Below are positions 19,534 through 28,977 of a stretch of 64,000 bases of DNA, piece by piece. The notes under the pieces are model-generated. The model was given only the letters and a program-made list of their open reading frames with translations, was not told the origin of the DNA and ran no database searches. The position numbers and the translations under genes were made by a program. Origin of the DNA: Halovenus marina (GTDB lineage: Archaea; Halobacteriota; Halobacteria; Halobacteriales; Haloarculaceae); the NCBI RefSeq assembly GCF_051414115.1, contig NZ_JBLKNZ010000002.1, positions 1-64,000 on the forward strand. Reading direction: 5' to 3'. Each line of letters starts with the position of its first letter. Positions within the stretch are counted from its first letter, which is position 1.

Positions 19534-20547
19534 ATGGCTGGCTGTCGAATCAGCGCAGAGTACGAGTTCCGCGGGAGTCAGGTTGTCCGCCTCGAAAACG
19601 AATCGTTGCGCGTCGAAGTCTTGGCAGGGAAAGGCGGTGACGTGACCGAAATACGAGACAAGCGAACAGACATCAACGTCCTGTTCGAGGCGCCCCACGA
19701 GTGGCACACCCCTGACGACGGGTACGAACATCCGACTGATGAGGCCGCAACGTTCCTTGATTACTATCCTGGCGGGTGGCAAGATGTTCTCCCGGCAGCT
19801 GGCGGCCCGTCAGCACCGTCCGGTGTCCCGATCGGCGTGCACGGTGAAACAACACTTGCGCCGTGGGAGGTCATCAAGGTTCGGGACGAACCGGAAAAAG
19901 TCGCGGTGACGCTGTCACTCTCGTTGACGCGCTACCCGTTCACCGTGGAACGAATCCTCGCGCTTGAAGCAGGGGATCCCGTCTTGCGCGTGGACGAACA
20001 CGTTACGAACGAAGCGCCGATTGCGGTGTCGTTCTCGTGGCTCCAACACATTACGTTCGGACCGCCGCTGGTCTCTCCCTCCACTCTCGTGGATGTTCCC
20101 TGTACAACAATTCTCACCGATCCCGACCACGATCCAGCGGCCGCACGATTACCGCCAGACGAGGAGTACAAGTGGCCAATCGCACAGCGTGAGAATGGCC
20201 GTGACATCGACTTACGACGCTTGCCTGATCCCGACGAACGAGTCCACGACCTCGTCGCACTTACTGGATTCGATGAGGGGCGTTATACGGTGACGAACCC
20301 GGACATCGACCTAGGTGCGACGGTTCGATTCCCTGAGGACCTCTACGAGTACTTGTGGTACTGGCAACCGTTGGGTGGATTCACCGAACCCCCGTTCTTC
20401 GGGCGAAACTACAACATCGGACTTGAACCGTGTACGTCGATTCCGAACTCCGGTCTCGACCGGGCCATCGACAACGAGACGGCTGCAGTACTGGACGGTG
20501 GCGAGTCGCAACAGTCCACAATCGAACTTGAAACCCATCCAGCCTAG
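19534..20547 (+). CDS. DUF4432 / aldose-1-epimerase-like protein
   Basis: This 337-residue protein of the galactose-mutarotase-like beta-sandwich fold is probably a sugar-binding epimerase or related enzyme. Features are VRLENESLRVEVLAGKGGDV near the start, FLDYYPGGWQDVLPAAGGP, the His in IGVHGE, SFSWLQHITFGPP, and the C-terminal FGRNYNIGLEPCTSIPNS, a typical active-site Glu segment of DUF4432 proteins. ATG at 19534 (MAGCRISAE) is preferred to GTG at 19513. It follows the sulfatase on the same strand with a 97-bp gap, so co-transcription is possible. Confidence 0.75.
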   Translation: MAGCRISAEYEFRGSQVVRLENESLRVEVLAGKGGDVTEIRDKRTDINVLFEAPHEWHTPDDGYEHPTDEAATFLDYYPGGWQDVLPAAGGPSAPSGVPIGVHGETTLAPWEVIKVRDEPEKVAVTLSLSLTRYPFTVERILALEAGDPVLRVDEHVTNEAPIAVSFSWLQHITFGPPLVSPSTLVDVPCTTILTDPDHDPAAARLPPDEEYKWPIAQRENGRDIDLRRLPDPDERVHDLVALTGFDEGRYTVTNPDIDLGATVRFPEDLYEYLWYWQPLGGFTEPPFFGRNYNIGLEPCTSIPNSGLDRAIDNETAAVLDGGESQQSTIELETHPA

Positions 20548-20665
20548 AGGCTCCGAGGTGTGGGCCTTCGGTGCGTTCGATGGTATTTCAAAGGAAGCGA
20601 CGCGCCGACAGTAATGACCACAACGGTGTTCGCCCGCATTCCGGAGAGGAGGTATCCCCTCCCAA

Positions 20666-21805
20666 TTATTCCAGTTCGACTTCGATCAGATGAGGGAAGT
20701 ACTCAGCGAACTCAACGTATGTGATGTAGATTTTCTTTCCGCCTTCGATCGCGAGTTCAGGATGTTCCTTTCCGGCGTAAGTTGGGGTATGGGATGCTAA
20801 TCGTTCGTGCTCCGGGTCGACTGACCAGAGGATCACCGGATCATCCCATGGTCCCCAAGGGGTCGGTGCAGTTCGACCGACGACTTGACCAGTCTGGTCG
20901 AGAGAATAGACGGTGAGGTACGCGTCGAGATGGGCGTTGTACGAGACAGACATCTCGTTAGGCATCCCGTGAAAGACTGGACGAGCGTCTTGGAGATCAA
21001 CCGACCATGATCCCTCACCATCGAAGTATTCATAAGCCGTTACGTCGGCAATCGCGTCGTGGGGGACTCGAGCGACGTAACAATCGTCGACGCCAGCCGG
21101 TGCGTGCTCTGCACCATAGACGAACACGTAGTCCATATCATCCGGGTCAAGCACGGCCGTTCCGAAGTGTGGATCGCGACGATCCCCTTTCTGATCTTTC
21201 TCCCAGAGGATCGAGGAGTTGTCGTGTTCGACCCGTGTGAACTGATAATCATCGGCCGACCCGCGCGCGACGCCCGAGCCGATCAGTTCGAATCCCGAAG
21301 CAAAGTCGTCCTCGACTTCGGAACCGATTCTGACGACCACGTAATACAGATAGAGCGTCCCGTCGACGTAACAGCCGTCGAGACACCAAGGGCGGATTTC
21401 CGTCTCGTCTTCATCGGGGTGGGTCTCGACGAGCTGGCGGATTTCGCCGTCATCATCCAAGATGTACTCGAAGTTCTTGAGGCCGTCCGTGCCATCGGAA
21501 TCACGGCAGATGAGTCCACAGTTGTACGGTAGTCGTTCGAAGCCCCCATACTCCCTGAGTTGCTCTCCGTGGGGCATCCGCTCGTCGACGGCCCGATCGC
21601 CGATAAGAGTGTCGCCGAAGAACCAGAGCGCTTCGCCCTCCATCGGAATCGAGTACGCTCCGTCCTGGCCGCTCATTCGATTCGGATTATCGGCAAATTG
21701 TGGACCGAGATCACGCGCTGTCACGGGTCGAAGTGTGGTATTCAGGCTCACATTCCAATACGAGCGTGGCGACCATTTATTGCTTATGTTTGTTTCAGCA
21801 GTCAC
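20666..21805 (-). CDS. DUF4185-like beta-propeller protein (cytoplasmic)
   Basis: This 379-residue protein contains the signature PMEGEALWFFGDTLIGD near residue 55, then repeating W/F-G-T-A and YVARVPHD segments, and VYSLDQTGQVVGRTAPTPWGPWDDP. Such patterns are seen in DUF4185 and related five-bladed propeller glycosidase-like proteins (GH43/GH117-like). Unlike the paralogue at 25012-26298 it lacks a signal peptide. It is transcribed against its neighbours. A glycan-cleaving or glycan-binding role is inferred only from fold and context. Confidence 0.7.
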   Translation of the reverse strand: MTAETNISNKWSPRSYWNVSLNTTLRPVTARDLGPQFADNPNRMSGQDGAYSIPMEGEALWFFGDTLIGDRAVDERMPHGEQLREYGGFERLPYNCGLICRDSDGTDGLKNFEYILDDDGEIRQLVETHPDEDETEIRPWCLDGCYVDGTLYLYYVVVRIGSEVEDDFASGFELIGSGVARGSADDYQFTRVEHDNSSILWEKDQKGDRRDPHFGTAVLDPDDMDYVFVYGAEHAPAGVDDCYVARVPHDAIADVTAYEYFDGEGSWSVDLQDARPVFHGMPNEMSVSYNAHLDAYLTVYSLDQTGQVVGRTAPTPWGPWDDPVILWSVDPEHERLASHTPTYAGKEHPELAIEGGKKIYITYVEFAEYFPHLIEVELE

Positions 21806-21944
21806 CGGCGACGCGATCCAATTCCGTCAGTAACTCACAGCAGTTCATGGCAACAGGATGAAATCGGGAGAACCAGGGGCTTCTCCATCATCAAGTACCG
21901 TAACTACTATTACCTACTGTTTTGTTACTACATAACGATTATTG

Positions 21945-23192
21945 ATGTCGAAGCTTGAATCAATAAAACTCGTCCATCACTGTCATACGGACATCGGTTA
22001 TACCCACGACCAACCGGTGCTCTGGGATCTCCAGCGCCGTTTCATCGATCAGGCACTAACAATCACTTGGAACGAACGGCAGCGAGACGACCCCGGCGCG
22101 TTCAAGTGGACCGTCGAAACAACTGCCCCCCTCCTGCTCTGGTTGGACACGGCCTCGTCAGAGCAAATCCGGAAGTTCGAGGAGTTGGAGAATATGGGGC
22201 GGATTGAAGTCATGGCGACATTCGCGAACATCACGCCCAACTACGGCCCCGCACAAACCGTCGAATCCCTCCGGCCCGTTCGGTATCTCCGTGAGGAATA
22301 CGACTTCGATGTTCAATACGGAATGAACTGTGATGTCAACGGACAGAATTGGCCGTTTGCGGACGCGCTTCTCGACGCTGACATCCGCGGGTTCTCGATG
22401 GGAATCAACGAACACTTCGGCGGCATTCCGTTCGAGCGTCCCAAAGCATTCAAATGGAAGGCACCGAGCGGACGTGAACTACTCTCATTCAACGGATTCC
22501 ACTACTCGACTGGGATGCAACTCGGCATCGGTCACGACGAAGAATACCTCGAAGAGACGGGCGTGCCGCTACTGGAGCGACTCACGGATGAGTCTGGGTA
22601 TCAACTCCCCTCGTTATTGGTCCAGAGCTACCACCCGTTTGGGGACAACGGTCCGGCCTACGCGCAGTTCTCGGACTTCATCCGGTCGTGGAACACTCGA
22701 GACGGTGTGGAAGCAGGCGAACTTCCATCTCTTGAAATGATTACTCCCGCCGAGTGGTGGAGCACCGTCGAAGCGCACGCGGACGACCTTCCGACGTACG
22801 AGGGGGACTGGACGGACTTCTGGAACTTCGGTTCGATCAGCAGCGCCGCTGAGGTCGCCGTAAACCGGAAAAGTCGGCGCCGTCTCCACAGTGCGGATGC
22901 GGTAGAGGCTGGCCTCTCCGCAATAGACGCCGGACAAGCCGACCGAGAGCCGTCGCGTCGGAGCGCACCTGGAACGCGGTCAGACGCTTGGTGGGCCGTC
23001 AACCTCTTCGACGAACACACTTGGGGTGCGGACACGGCTGTCAGCGTTCCTGACGGCGACGACGCACGGAGTCAGTGGTACCACAAGGCGAACTACGCAC
23101 ACGACGGGCGAAGTCTCAGTCAGATGCTTCAGCGCGATGGACTGGCAGAACTCTCCCGGCGCGTCGATCATGAGGGAGGTGAGGAGGCGTGA
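21945..23192 (+). CDS. GH38 alpha-mannosidase, catalytic (N-terminal) part
   Basis: This 415-residue frame carries the whole GH38 catalytic core. LVHHCHTDIGYTHDQP holds the zinc-binding His-x-Asp, YGMNCDVNGQNWPFADAL holds the probable nucleophile Asp, and YHPFGDNGPA supplies further metal ligands. It ends in a linker after SQMLQRDGLAELSRRVDHE. The usual mannosidase is about 900-1000 residues and continues into beta-sandwich domains, which here are in the next frame. The two overlap by GTGA, with GGAGG just before the second start. The enzyme would hydrolyse alpha-mannosides or similar glycosides in the cytoplasm, as no signal peptide is seen. Confidence 0.8.
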   Translation: MSKLESIKLVHHCHTDIGYTHDQPVLWDLQRRFIDQALTITWNERQRDDPGAFKWTVETTAPLLLWLDTASSEQIRKFEELENMGRIEVMATFANITPNYGPAQTVESLRPVRYLREEYDFDVQYGMNCDVNGQNWPFADALLDADIRGFSMGINEHFGGIPFERPKAFKWKAPSGRELLSFNGFHYSTGMQLGIGHDEEYLEETGVPLLERLTDESGYQLPSLLVQSYHPFGDNGPAYAQFSDFIRSWNTRDGVEAGELPSLEMITPAEWWSTVEAHADDLPTYEGDWTDFWNFGSISSAAEVAVNRKSRRRLHSADAVEAGLSAIDAGQADREPSRRSAPGTRSDAWWAVNLFDEHTWGADTAVSVPDGDDARSQWYHKANYAHDGRSLSQMLQRDGLAELSRRVDHEGGEEA

Positions 23193-24730
23193 GCAAGTTC
23201 GACGAGGGGGTATTTCTCTTCAATCCGCTGCCGTGGGACCGCGACATCGCGGGACCAGTGCCGCTGCACGTCCTCAGTCCGCGCGGCGAGGATGACGACC
23301 AGACAGCCGGTCGGCACTATCAGGATCGCGATCCTGAGCAACCGTCGCTGCCAACCCACGATGGTGCGGATCGCGACTCCTCGCTGTATGGCTCGTCAGT
23401 GCTCCTCGAACCGACGACGGTTCCTGGGTACGGGTATACGGTCGCTTCTCCCGATGACCTCGTCTCTCAATCGGACATTTCAGAGTCCGAGCAGGGTACC
23501 ATCGAGACTCATCGATACGACGTGAGGTTCGACCGTGAGCGCGGTGGAATCGCCTCTTTGTACGACAGAGACCTCGAACACGAATGGGTAGACGACGACG
23601 CGGAGTACCCCGTCGGCAGTTTTGTTCACGAACAAGTCGCTAACGACGACTGGTCACAGCCGCGTCAGAGATTGTTCCGCTGGCCAGCCGACGAGTGGCA
23701 CGACGCGGCGATCGGGCTCGGCGACAACCCTCGCGGATTTCAGGCCGACTGGCACGCTCAGCGGCGTGGTCCCGAACAAGTTCGTCGCCATGTGGTCTAC
23801 GATACGCCGCTCGGCTACGACGTGCGTCAAGAACTCGTCGTACCCCAACTTGAGAGTGATGTCGCACTCCGGCTGTTCTTCCCATCCTACAGCGACGAGG
23901 TCGTCGTCGAGGCACGCTGGCAGATGGGACTGACGACTCATCCGGAGTCAACTTACCTTGCGTTCCCTTTTTCGATAGACGACGCCGTTCCCCACCTGGA
24001 TGTTGGCGGCACCGCGATCCAACCGGGAGCGGATCAGATGCCCGATTCGGTGCACGACTACTACACCGCACAGAAGTGGGCTAGCCTCTCGAACGAGAGC
24101 CACAGCATGGTCGTGAGTTGCCCGCTGAACCCGATGATCCAGTTCGGCGAGTTCGGATTCGCGAACAACGACCGGGAATTTTCGCTCACCTCTCCGCAGA
24201 TTCTCGGGTGGGTCACGAACAACTACTGGGATACGAACTTCCGGGCGCACCAGCCTGGACCCGTGACGGCCCGCTATCACCTCACGCCACACGATGGACC
24301 ATTCGACGAGTCCTTCGCGCACCGACGCGGCTCTGAAGCTGAGGTGTGGCGCCCACTCGCACAGACCCTCGGAGAGGGAACCGTCTCAGATCCGCCCCTC
24401 GATGCACGGGGACAGCTCCTCGACTTGCCCGCACCGCCAAATCTCGTCCTCCAGATCCGTCCCCTCGAAGAGCAAACAGGTCGGTCGTGGCCGGATTACA
24501 CGGTTTTCGACCCTTCGGACGAGTTCGACATGCTCGTCCTAGTTCATAATGCCTCGGATACGAAGCAGTCCACGTCGATCGAATCGGAGCAGCTAACGAT
24601 CAAAAATGCCGAATTCCGGACGCCACAGGGTGGATCGATGGACAGGGATCTCCAGAGTCAGGGCGGCCGCGTTGACCTCAAACTGGCACCGAGGAAGACG
24701 ATCGCCGTCGCACTCGACTGCACGCAGTGA
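23189..24730 (+). CDS. GH38 alpha-mannosidase, C-terminal beta-domain part
   Basis: This 513-residue protein starts with GTG overlapping the preceding stop. It resembles the C-terminal half of GH38 enzymes. VFLFNPLPWDRDIAGPV is a common junction motif of these enzymes, followed by VPGYGYTV, ETHRYDVRFDRERGGIASLYDR, LEHEWVDDDAEYPVGSFVHEQ and a long beta-rich region ending in KTIAVALDCTQ. Alone it lacks catalytic residues. The arrangement is either a true two-subunit enzyme with translational coupling or a frameshifted single gene. The strong ribosome-binding-like GGAGG before the GTG favours the former. Confidence 0.75.
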   Translation: MSKFDEGVFLFNPLPWDRDIAGPVPLHVLSPRGEDDDQTAGRHYQDRDPEQPSLPTHDGADRDSSLYGSSVLLEPTTVPGYGYTVASPDDLVSQSDISESEQGTIETHRYDVRFDRERGGIASLYDRDLEHEWVDDDAEYPVGSFVHEQVANDDWSQPRQRLFRWPADEWHDAAIGLGDNPRGFQADWHAQRRGPEQVRRHVVYDTPLGYDVRQELVVPQLESDVALRLFFPSYSDEVVVEARWQMGLTTHPESTYLAFPFSIDDAVPHLDVGGTAIQPGADQMPDSVHDYYTAQKWASLSNESHSMVVSCPLNPMIQFGEFGFANNDREFSLTSPQILGWVTNNYWDTNFRAHQPGPVTARYHLTPHDGPFDESFAHRRGSEAEVWRPLAQTLGEGTVSDPPLDARGQLLDLPAPPNLVLQIRPLEEQTGRSWPDYTVFDPSDEFDMLVLVHNASDTKQSTSIESEQLTIKNAEFRTPQGGSMDRDLQSQGGRVDLKLAPRKTIAVALDCTQ

Positions 24731-25011
24731 GAGTTACCGAAAACGGAGTTCTGATCAGGTTTCCAGTCAGTTCCAGTGAACGATGGTGACTTTCTCAGGA
24801 GGTTTGATAGTACAAGTTGTATCTCACATCGAATGCTTCGGATTTCGTATGTTGCCATCCCATGAAACACTCTATTGGGCAAGAGAACTGCACCGGCTTC
24901 GATCGTACACCGGAAAAATGCGGCAGTAGTTCGTGGATCAAACTGTTCACCCCTCGGAGAGTTTTCTCGGCCAACTCTAATAAAAAATTATTAATAAGGA
25001 GGTTATAATGA

Positions 25012-26298
25012 GTGGTACGTTATCATATAACTCAACAGAGCTCCACCCGCGAGGAGACGAGAGACACATCAGACGAGAAAGAAGAGCCACGAGTATCGAG
25101 GCGGTCGATGATTACAAGTGTCGTGGTCGCCGGCACTGCATTTGGTGGGATCGGTGCATCGCCGACCGTACTCGCTAAGAACGGATCCCCATCGGCAAAC
25201 AATTATCCGAGAACGAAAGTCGCATCTGAGTGGACGAACAGGTTCGACCGAAAATCGGGGTGGTTGGGAGCCGCCGACATCTACTCACTACCGATGGAGG
25301 GGTACGACGCGCGTGTTCCACCGACAGATCAGAAGACGCTGTTCCTGTTTAGTGATTCGCTCGTAGAACTCGGCGATCCAACCGACGACTCATGGAGCGA
25401 ATTCACGATAGTGAACAACACCCTCGGTATGATGGATCCCACCGACGAGAGAGGCGGGATGGACTTTTACTGGCGGGAGGACGATGCTGGTGATCCACGG
25501 GCCGTTTTCATTCCGGAGGAGAGCGATACCGGTGACTGGTACTGGCTCGGTGATGGGTATGTGAACAACACACTCGACGGCCAACGGTACGTCTTTGGAC
25601 TGCAGTTCCGCGACGATCCGGACGGGTTCTTCCCTATTCAGGTGGAAACGGATCTCCTCATCCTCGGATCAGACGAAGACCCGCCATATCGAGACTACGA
25701 TCGGCGGAGCACCCCGCTGTTAGTCTCGGCAACAGAGAACCGGGGGCGGCGCGCGTTTACGTCCTGTGTCATGCCAAACACGGAAGCCGCGGGCGCACCG
25801 AATCCGGACGGGTACGTCTATGTCTACGGCATCGAAGAGTTGGTGAAGCCAAAACAACTACTCGTTGCTCGGGTCAAGCCGCGACACTTCGAAAACTTCG
25901 ATCAGTGGGAGTACTGGGACGGCTCGTCGTGGGTATCACAACCGGGCGCCGCAGCAGGTGTCACCACTCGCATCTCGAACGAATTGAGTGTGACGCCACT
26001 TCCCAACGGCGAGTATCGGCTCACATTCCAGCTCGACACGAACTCGAAGTATACTGCCGTGCGCCGTGGCGAGAGTCCCGTCGGTCCGTGGGGGCCGGTC
26101 GAGAAAATATGGGCTGCGGCGGAGCCGAACGAGGACGACGACCACTACGTCTACAACGCAAAGGCACACCCGCACTTGTCCACCGGTCGCGGGTCACTCC
26201 TCATCAGTTACAACGTCAACACGCGGGCATTCTTCGAAGACTACGATCGGTACCCGAGTTTCTACTATCCACGATTTATCCGCTACCAGGGACTGTAA
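25012..26298 (+). CDS. Tat-exported DUF4185-like propeller protein
   Basis: This 428-residue protein begins with an acidic leader and a twin-arginine signal (SRRSMITSVVVAGTAFGG) ending near SPTVLA, so it is exported folded. The mature part parallels the DUF4185-like protein at 20666-21805: SLPMEGYDARVPPTDQKTLFLFSDSLVELG, later YVYGIEEL and ESPVGPWGPVEKIW. The start is odd. AGGAGG sits 5 nt before an ATG at 25008 in another frame that soon stops, whereas the used GTG is at 25012. An early frameshift is possible but the acidic sequence from GTG onward looks genuine. It is probably an extracellular glycan-acting protein. Confidence 0.75.
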   Translation: MVRYHITQQSSTREETRDTSDEKEEPRVSRRSMITSVVVAGTAFGGIGASPTVLAKNGSPSANNYPRTKVASEWTNRFDRKSGWLGAADIYSLPMEGYDARVPPTDQKTLFLFSDSLVELGDPTDDSWSEFTIVNNTLGMMDPTDERGGMDFYWREDDAGDPRAVFIPEESDTGDWYWLGDGYVNNTLDGQRYVFGLQFRDDPDGFFPIQVETDLLILGSDEDPPYRDYDRRSTPLLVSATENRGRRAFTSCVMPNTEAAGAPNPDGYVYVYGIEELVKPKQLLVARVKPRHFENFDQWEYWDGSSWVSQPGAAAGVTTRISNELSVTPLPNGEYRLTFQLDTNSKYTAVRRGESPVGPWGPVEKIWAAAEPNEDDDHYVYNAKAHPHLSTGRGSLLISYNVNTRAFFEDYDRYPSFYYPRFIRYQGL

Positions 26299-26382
26299 GA
26301 ACTAGACAGGTCTCGGAGTCTCACGTCACCGTTTCGTTTCACGTATCGGTATAAGCAGCACCCAAACCCGCGGCCCAGACAG

Positions 26383-27345
26383 CTAGACGACGTCTTGCAT
26401 CGAACGGTACTGGTCGAAGAGTCCCTTCATGTAGCCGATCGCGAAGAGTCGTCCCTTGTCCTGGTAGCCCGGGGTGTCGTTCGGTTCGCCAGCCATCGTT
26501 GGAGTGTGATCTGGCCGGATTGGGCCATCGAACCCGATTGCATCGTACGCGCGAATTGCGGCACCCATATCCGTCGGCCCCTCATCCTGCCAGACTTCCG
26601 TAAAGGAATCCGCGGTTCCGTCCACGTCCCGGAAGTGTGCAAAGTGAATTCGCTCGCCGAAGTGACTGATCGCCTCGGGGACATCCACTCCCATCGCCGT
26701 GAAGTTGCCCTGGCAAAACGTGATACCGTGGTGGCGACTGTCGTTGAGCGCCAAGGCGCGATCGAAGTTTTCGACGCTAGTCATGATCCGATCGACGCCC
26801 CGGACAGAACTGATCGGCGGGTCGTCCGGATGCAGAGCCAGTTTGACATCCGCTTGCTCCGCGACTGGGATCACTTTGTCGAGAAAGTACTCGTAGTTCT
26901 CCCACAGTTCCGTCTGGTTAACGCCGACCAGATCCGGTCCTCGTTCCATCTTCGCATGTTCGTATCGTGTAACGAGCGAACCGCCCCGACCGCGAACCGA
27001 ATTACTCGTTCGCAATACCGTCAGTGGTGCCATCCAAGCGTAACACCAGATATTGATTCCCACGCGACCCATGTTCCGAAGCATCGTCTGCACCGAATCG
27101 ATCTGTTCGTCGCGTCCGTCCCGACCCAGAATCACGTCGTCGAGTGGCGGCCAGACCTCGAGCACATCAACATCGAACCCCGCGTCCGAGAAGCGCTCAT
27201 TCATATGGAGGAGCGGTTCGAACGCCCACGGGTCAGTTTCGTCGTCCGTCTCTGGAAACCGCGTGACTGCGGTCGTGAGACCCATTTGTCGCGCGAGATC
27301 CCATCGTTCGGTCAGCTCTACAGGCAGGATTACACTATGATCCAT
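26383..27345 (-). CDS. Mannonate dehydratase paralogue (UxuA-like)
   Basis: This is a second member of the family seen at 8370-9386, 320 residues, with the same blocks in the same order: LALHPDDPPISSVRGVDRI, GITFCQGNFTAM, HFAHFRDVDGTADSFTEVWQDEGP, GPIRPDHTPTM and GRLFAIGYMKGLF. It should bind a divalent metal and dehydrate a sugar acid (mannonate or an epimer). It is transcribed on the minus strand after the RraA-like gene with a 125-bp gap, and the two may form an operon. Two divergent copies suggest either different substrates or different regulation. Confidence 0.85.
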   Translation of the reverse strand: MDHSVILPVELTERWDLARQMGLTTAVTRFPETDDETDPWAFEPLLHMNERFSDAGFDVDVLEVWPPLDDVILGRDGRDEQIDSVQTMLRNMGRVGINIWCYAWMAPLTVLRTSNSVRGRGGSLVTRYEHAKMERGPDLVGVNQTELWENYEYFLDKVIPVAEQADVKLALHPDDPPISSVRGVDRIMTSVENFDRALALNDSRHHGITFCQGNFTAMGVDVPEAISHFGERIHFAHFRDVDGTADSFTEVWQDEGPTDMGAAIRAYDAIGFDGPIRPDHTPTMAGEPNDTPGYQDKGRLFAIGYMKGLFDQYRSMQDVV

Positions 27346-27470
27346 ATTTTATAAGAACACCAGAGGTAGAAAAGTATGGGTATTGCGGAAATATTATAAT
27401 TTCTCGCGGTTGGATCGTAACACCATCACCGCTGCTTCAGTCAGCGGACGACTTGGGGTATTGGAACGCC

Positions 27471-28232
27471 TTAGAGGACGCCAAATTCTTCATAGACCTC
27501 GTCGATCGGCATCCCGTCGGCGATCTGTTCCCGCTCCTCGTTTTCCTTCTCGTAGATCGACTCGACGCGGAGCAATACTTCATCGACTACTTCTCTGGGA
27601 ATGAGTTGAACACCGTCGAAATCTCCGAAGATGAAGTCCCCGGGTCGTACGGTAACGTAGTGGGTCAGGTGGCCGGGCAGATGAATTGCTTGGTCTATTT
27701 CGACGATCTCCCAGCCACCGAACGCATTCGGTGCAGTCCCCTGCGTGTAGATGGGAAACTCGTCCATTTCCTTGATATACTGCGTGTCCCGGACGTTCCC
27801 AGCACATAGCATCCCGCGAGCGCCGTGGGAATACGCCAGTTGGCAACTCATCTCTCCGAAATGTGCCAGCTGGCTGTCACCTCCCACATCGAAGCAGAGT
27901 ATGCTTCCGTCCTCTTTGGCCTCGACGGTTCGCATCATCTGTTTCTGCGGGTGTACGTCGTCGCCTTCAACCTCTTCCCCGAACTCCTCCGGGTGGACGG
28001 ACGAGTGAAGTTTCACGGGAAGTGCGCGTCCGGCGAGGATTTGATCCTCGTTCAGGGAGAAGAACTGCTGGGAGAGTACGGTATTTGTAATTCCAAGATC
28101 CCAGAGTGCGTCAGAGACGTTGCCGCCGTAGCCAGCACGTTTGAACCGCTCAACGCGTTCGATGTCGTCGATGTCGAGTTCTCGGGGTGCATCCTCAATC
28201 TCGAAGTCGTAGAGTGTCTCGGTTGGCATCAT
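27471..28232 (-). CDS. RraA-family (class II aldolase/decarboxylase-like) protein
   Basis: This protein of about 253 residues is related to RraA and to HMG/CHA aldolases that cleave or decarboxylate 2-oxo acids. Features are ERFKRAGYGGNVSDALWDLG at the N-terminus and SHGARGMLCAGNVRDTQYIKEM, the GxxxR-D metal/substrate site. FPIYTQGTAPNAFGGWEIV, VTVRPGDFIFGDFDGVQLIPREVVDEVL and a charged C-terminal helix follow. The frame extends to 28271, but tandem ATG codons at 28232/28229 (MMPTETLYDF) are better starts. Next to a mannonate dehydratase it could cleave the resulting keto-deoxy acid; that is inference. Confidence 0.8.
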   Translation of the reverse strand: MMPTETLYDFEIEDAPRELDIDDIERVERFKRAGYGGNVSDALWDLGITNTVLSQQFFSLNEDQILAGRALPVKLHSSVHPEEFGEEVEGDDVHPQKQMMRTVEAKEDGSILCFDVGGDSQLAHFGEMSCQLAYSHGARGMLCAGNVRDTQYIKEMDEFPIYTQGTAPNAFGGWEIVEIDQAIHLPGHLTHYVTVRPGDFIFGDFDGVQLIPREVVDEVLLRVESIYEKENEEREQIADGMPIDEVYEEFGVL

Positions 28233-28331
28233 CCAAAGTTTAGAACCGATGATAATGAAAGTATTCCTCATTAATGGGGTCGTGTTTAGTTAAGCGTGAA
28301 GAGTGAGGCAGGAGAATTTCTTACTGATCTA

Positions 28332-28974
28332 TGGCAGAAATCGCCCGCCTCATCGGAGTTAGAGACTGAATTGAATTAGAGTTTGTGGAGAGCGAGCGGA
28401 CACCCGGGCCGGCGATGGAACTAGGTATTCAATCGCACGTTGCGAGACTTTCACTGTCGAATACCGTCGAGTTATTCGAGGGCCTGGGTGTCCAAAGCAG
28501 CCGAAAAGCAATCCATGATTGGGTCGAAAAAGCCGATCTACAGCCAGAATCCGGACGAACTCCGAATTAGGTTGCGCTTAATGAAACAGTGATTCGGATC
28601 AACGACCAGCAGTTCTGGCTGTACGTCGCTGGCGATCCCCCCACGAACGAGTTGCTTCACGTTCATCTCTTTTTGACAACAACGAGCGGACTCACCGAGA
28701 TCTTTCTCCGCGGACTACGACAAAAACACGACGTCGAAACCGCCGTCTTCCTCGTCGATGGCGCTCAACACCTCCAAACTGCACTCCAACGATCTGGACT
28801 CCGATTTCAATCCTCGCGCCACGGAAATCGGAATGCCATCCAAGGGATTTTTCGAGAAGTGAAGCGATGAACATCGTCTTTCTCGAACTGCTTCAGCCAC
28901 GTTGAACCAGAAACAGCCGAATCATGGCTCCAAGCCTTTGCTTGCTGGTATAATGCTACAAACGGCACTGTATA
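28332..28974 (+). pseudogene. IS6-family transposase pseudogene
   Basis: A full-length transposase text runs from MAEIARLIGVRD through FVESERTPGPAMELGIQSH, RKAIHDWVEKADLQPESG, VIRINDQQFWLYVAGD, KHDVETAVFLVDGAQHLQTA and NCFSHVEPETAE to a stop near 28974. In-frame stops interrupt it near 28366, at 28568-28570 and at 28868-28870. It is the best preserved relative of the fragments at 42-590 and 15540-15801. Confidence 0.8.
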
Positions 28975-28977
28975 GAT

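Noticed and set aside
26395..27354. 319-codon plus-strand frame
   Set aside because: Exactly antisense to the mannonate dehydratase paralogue, which has all family motifs; high-GC third-position artefact.
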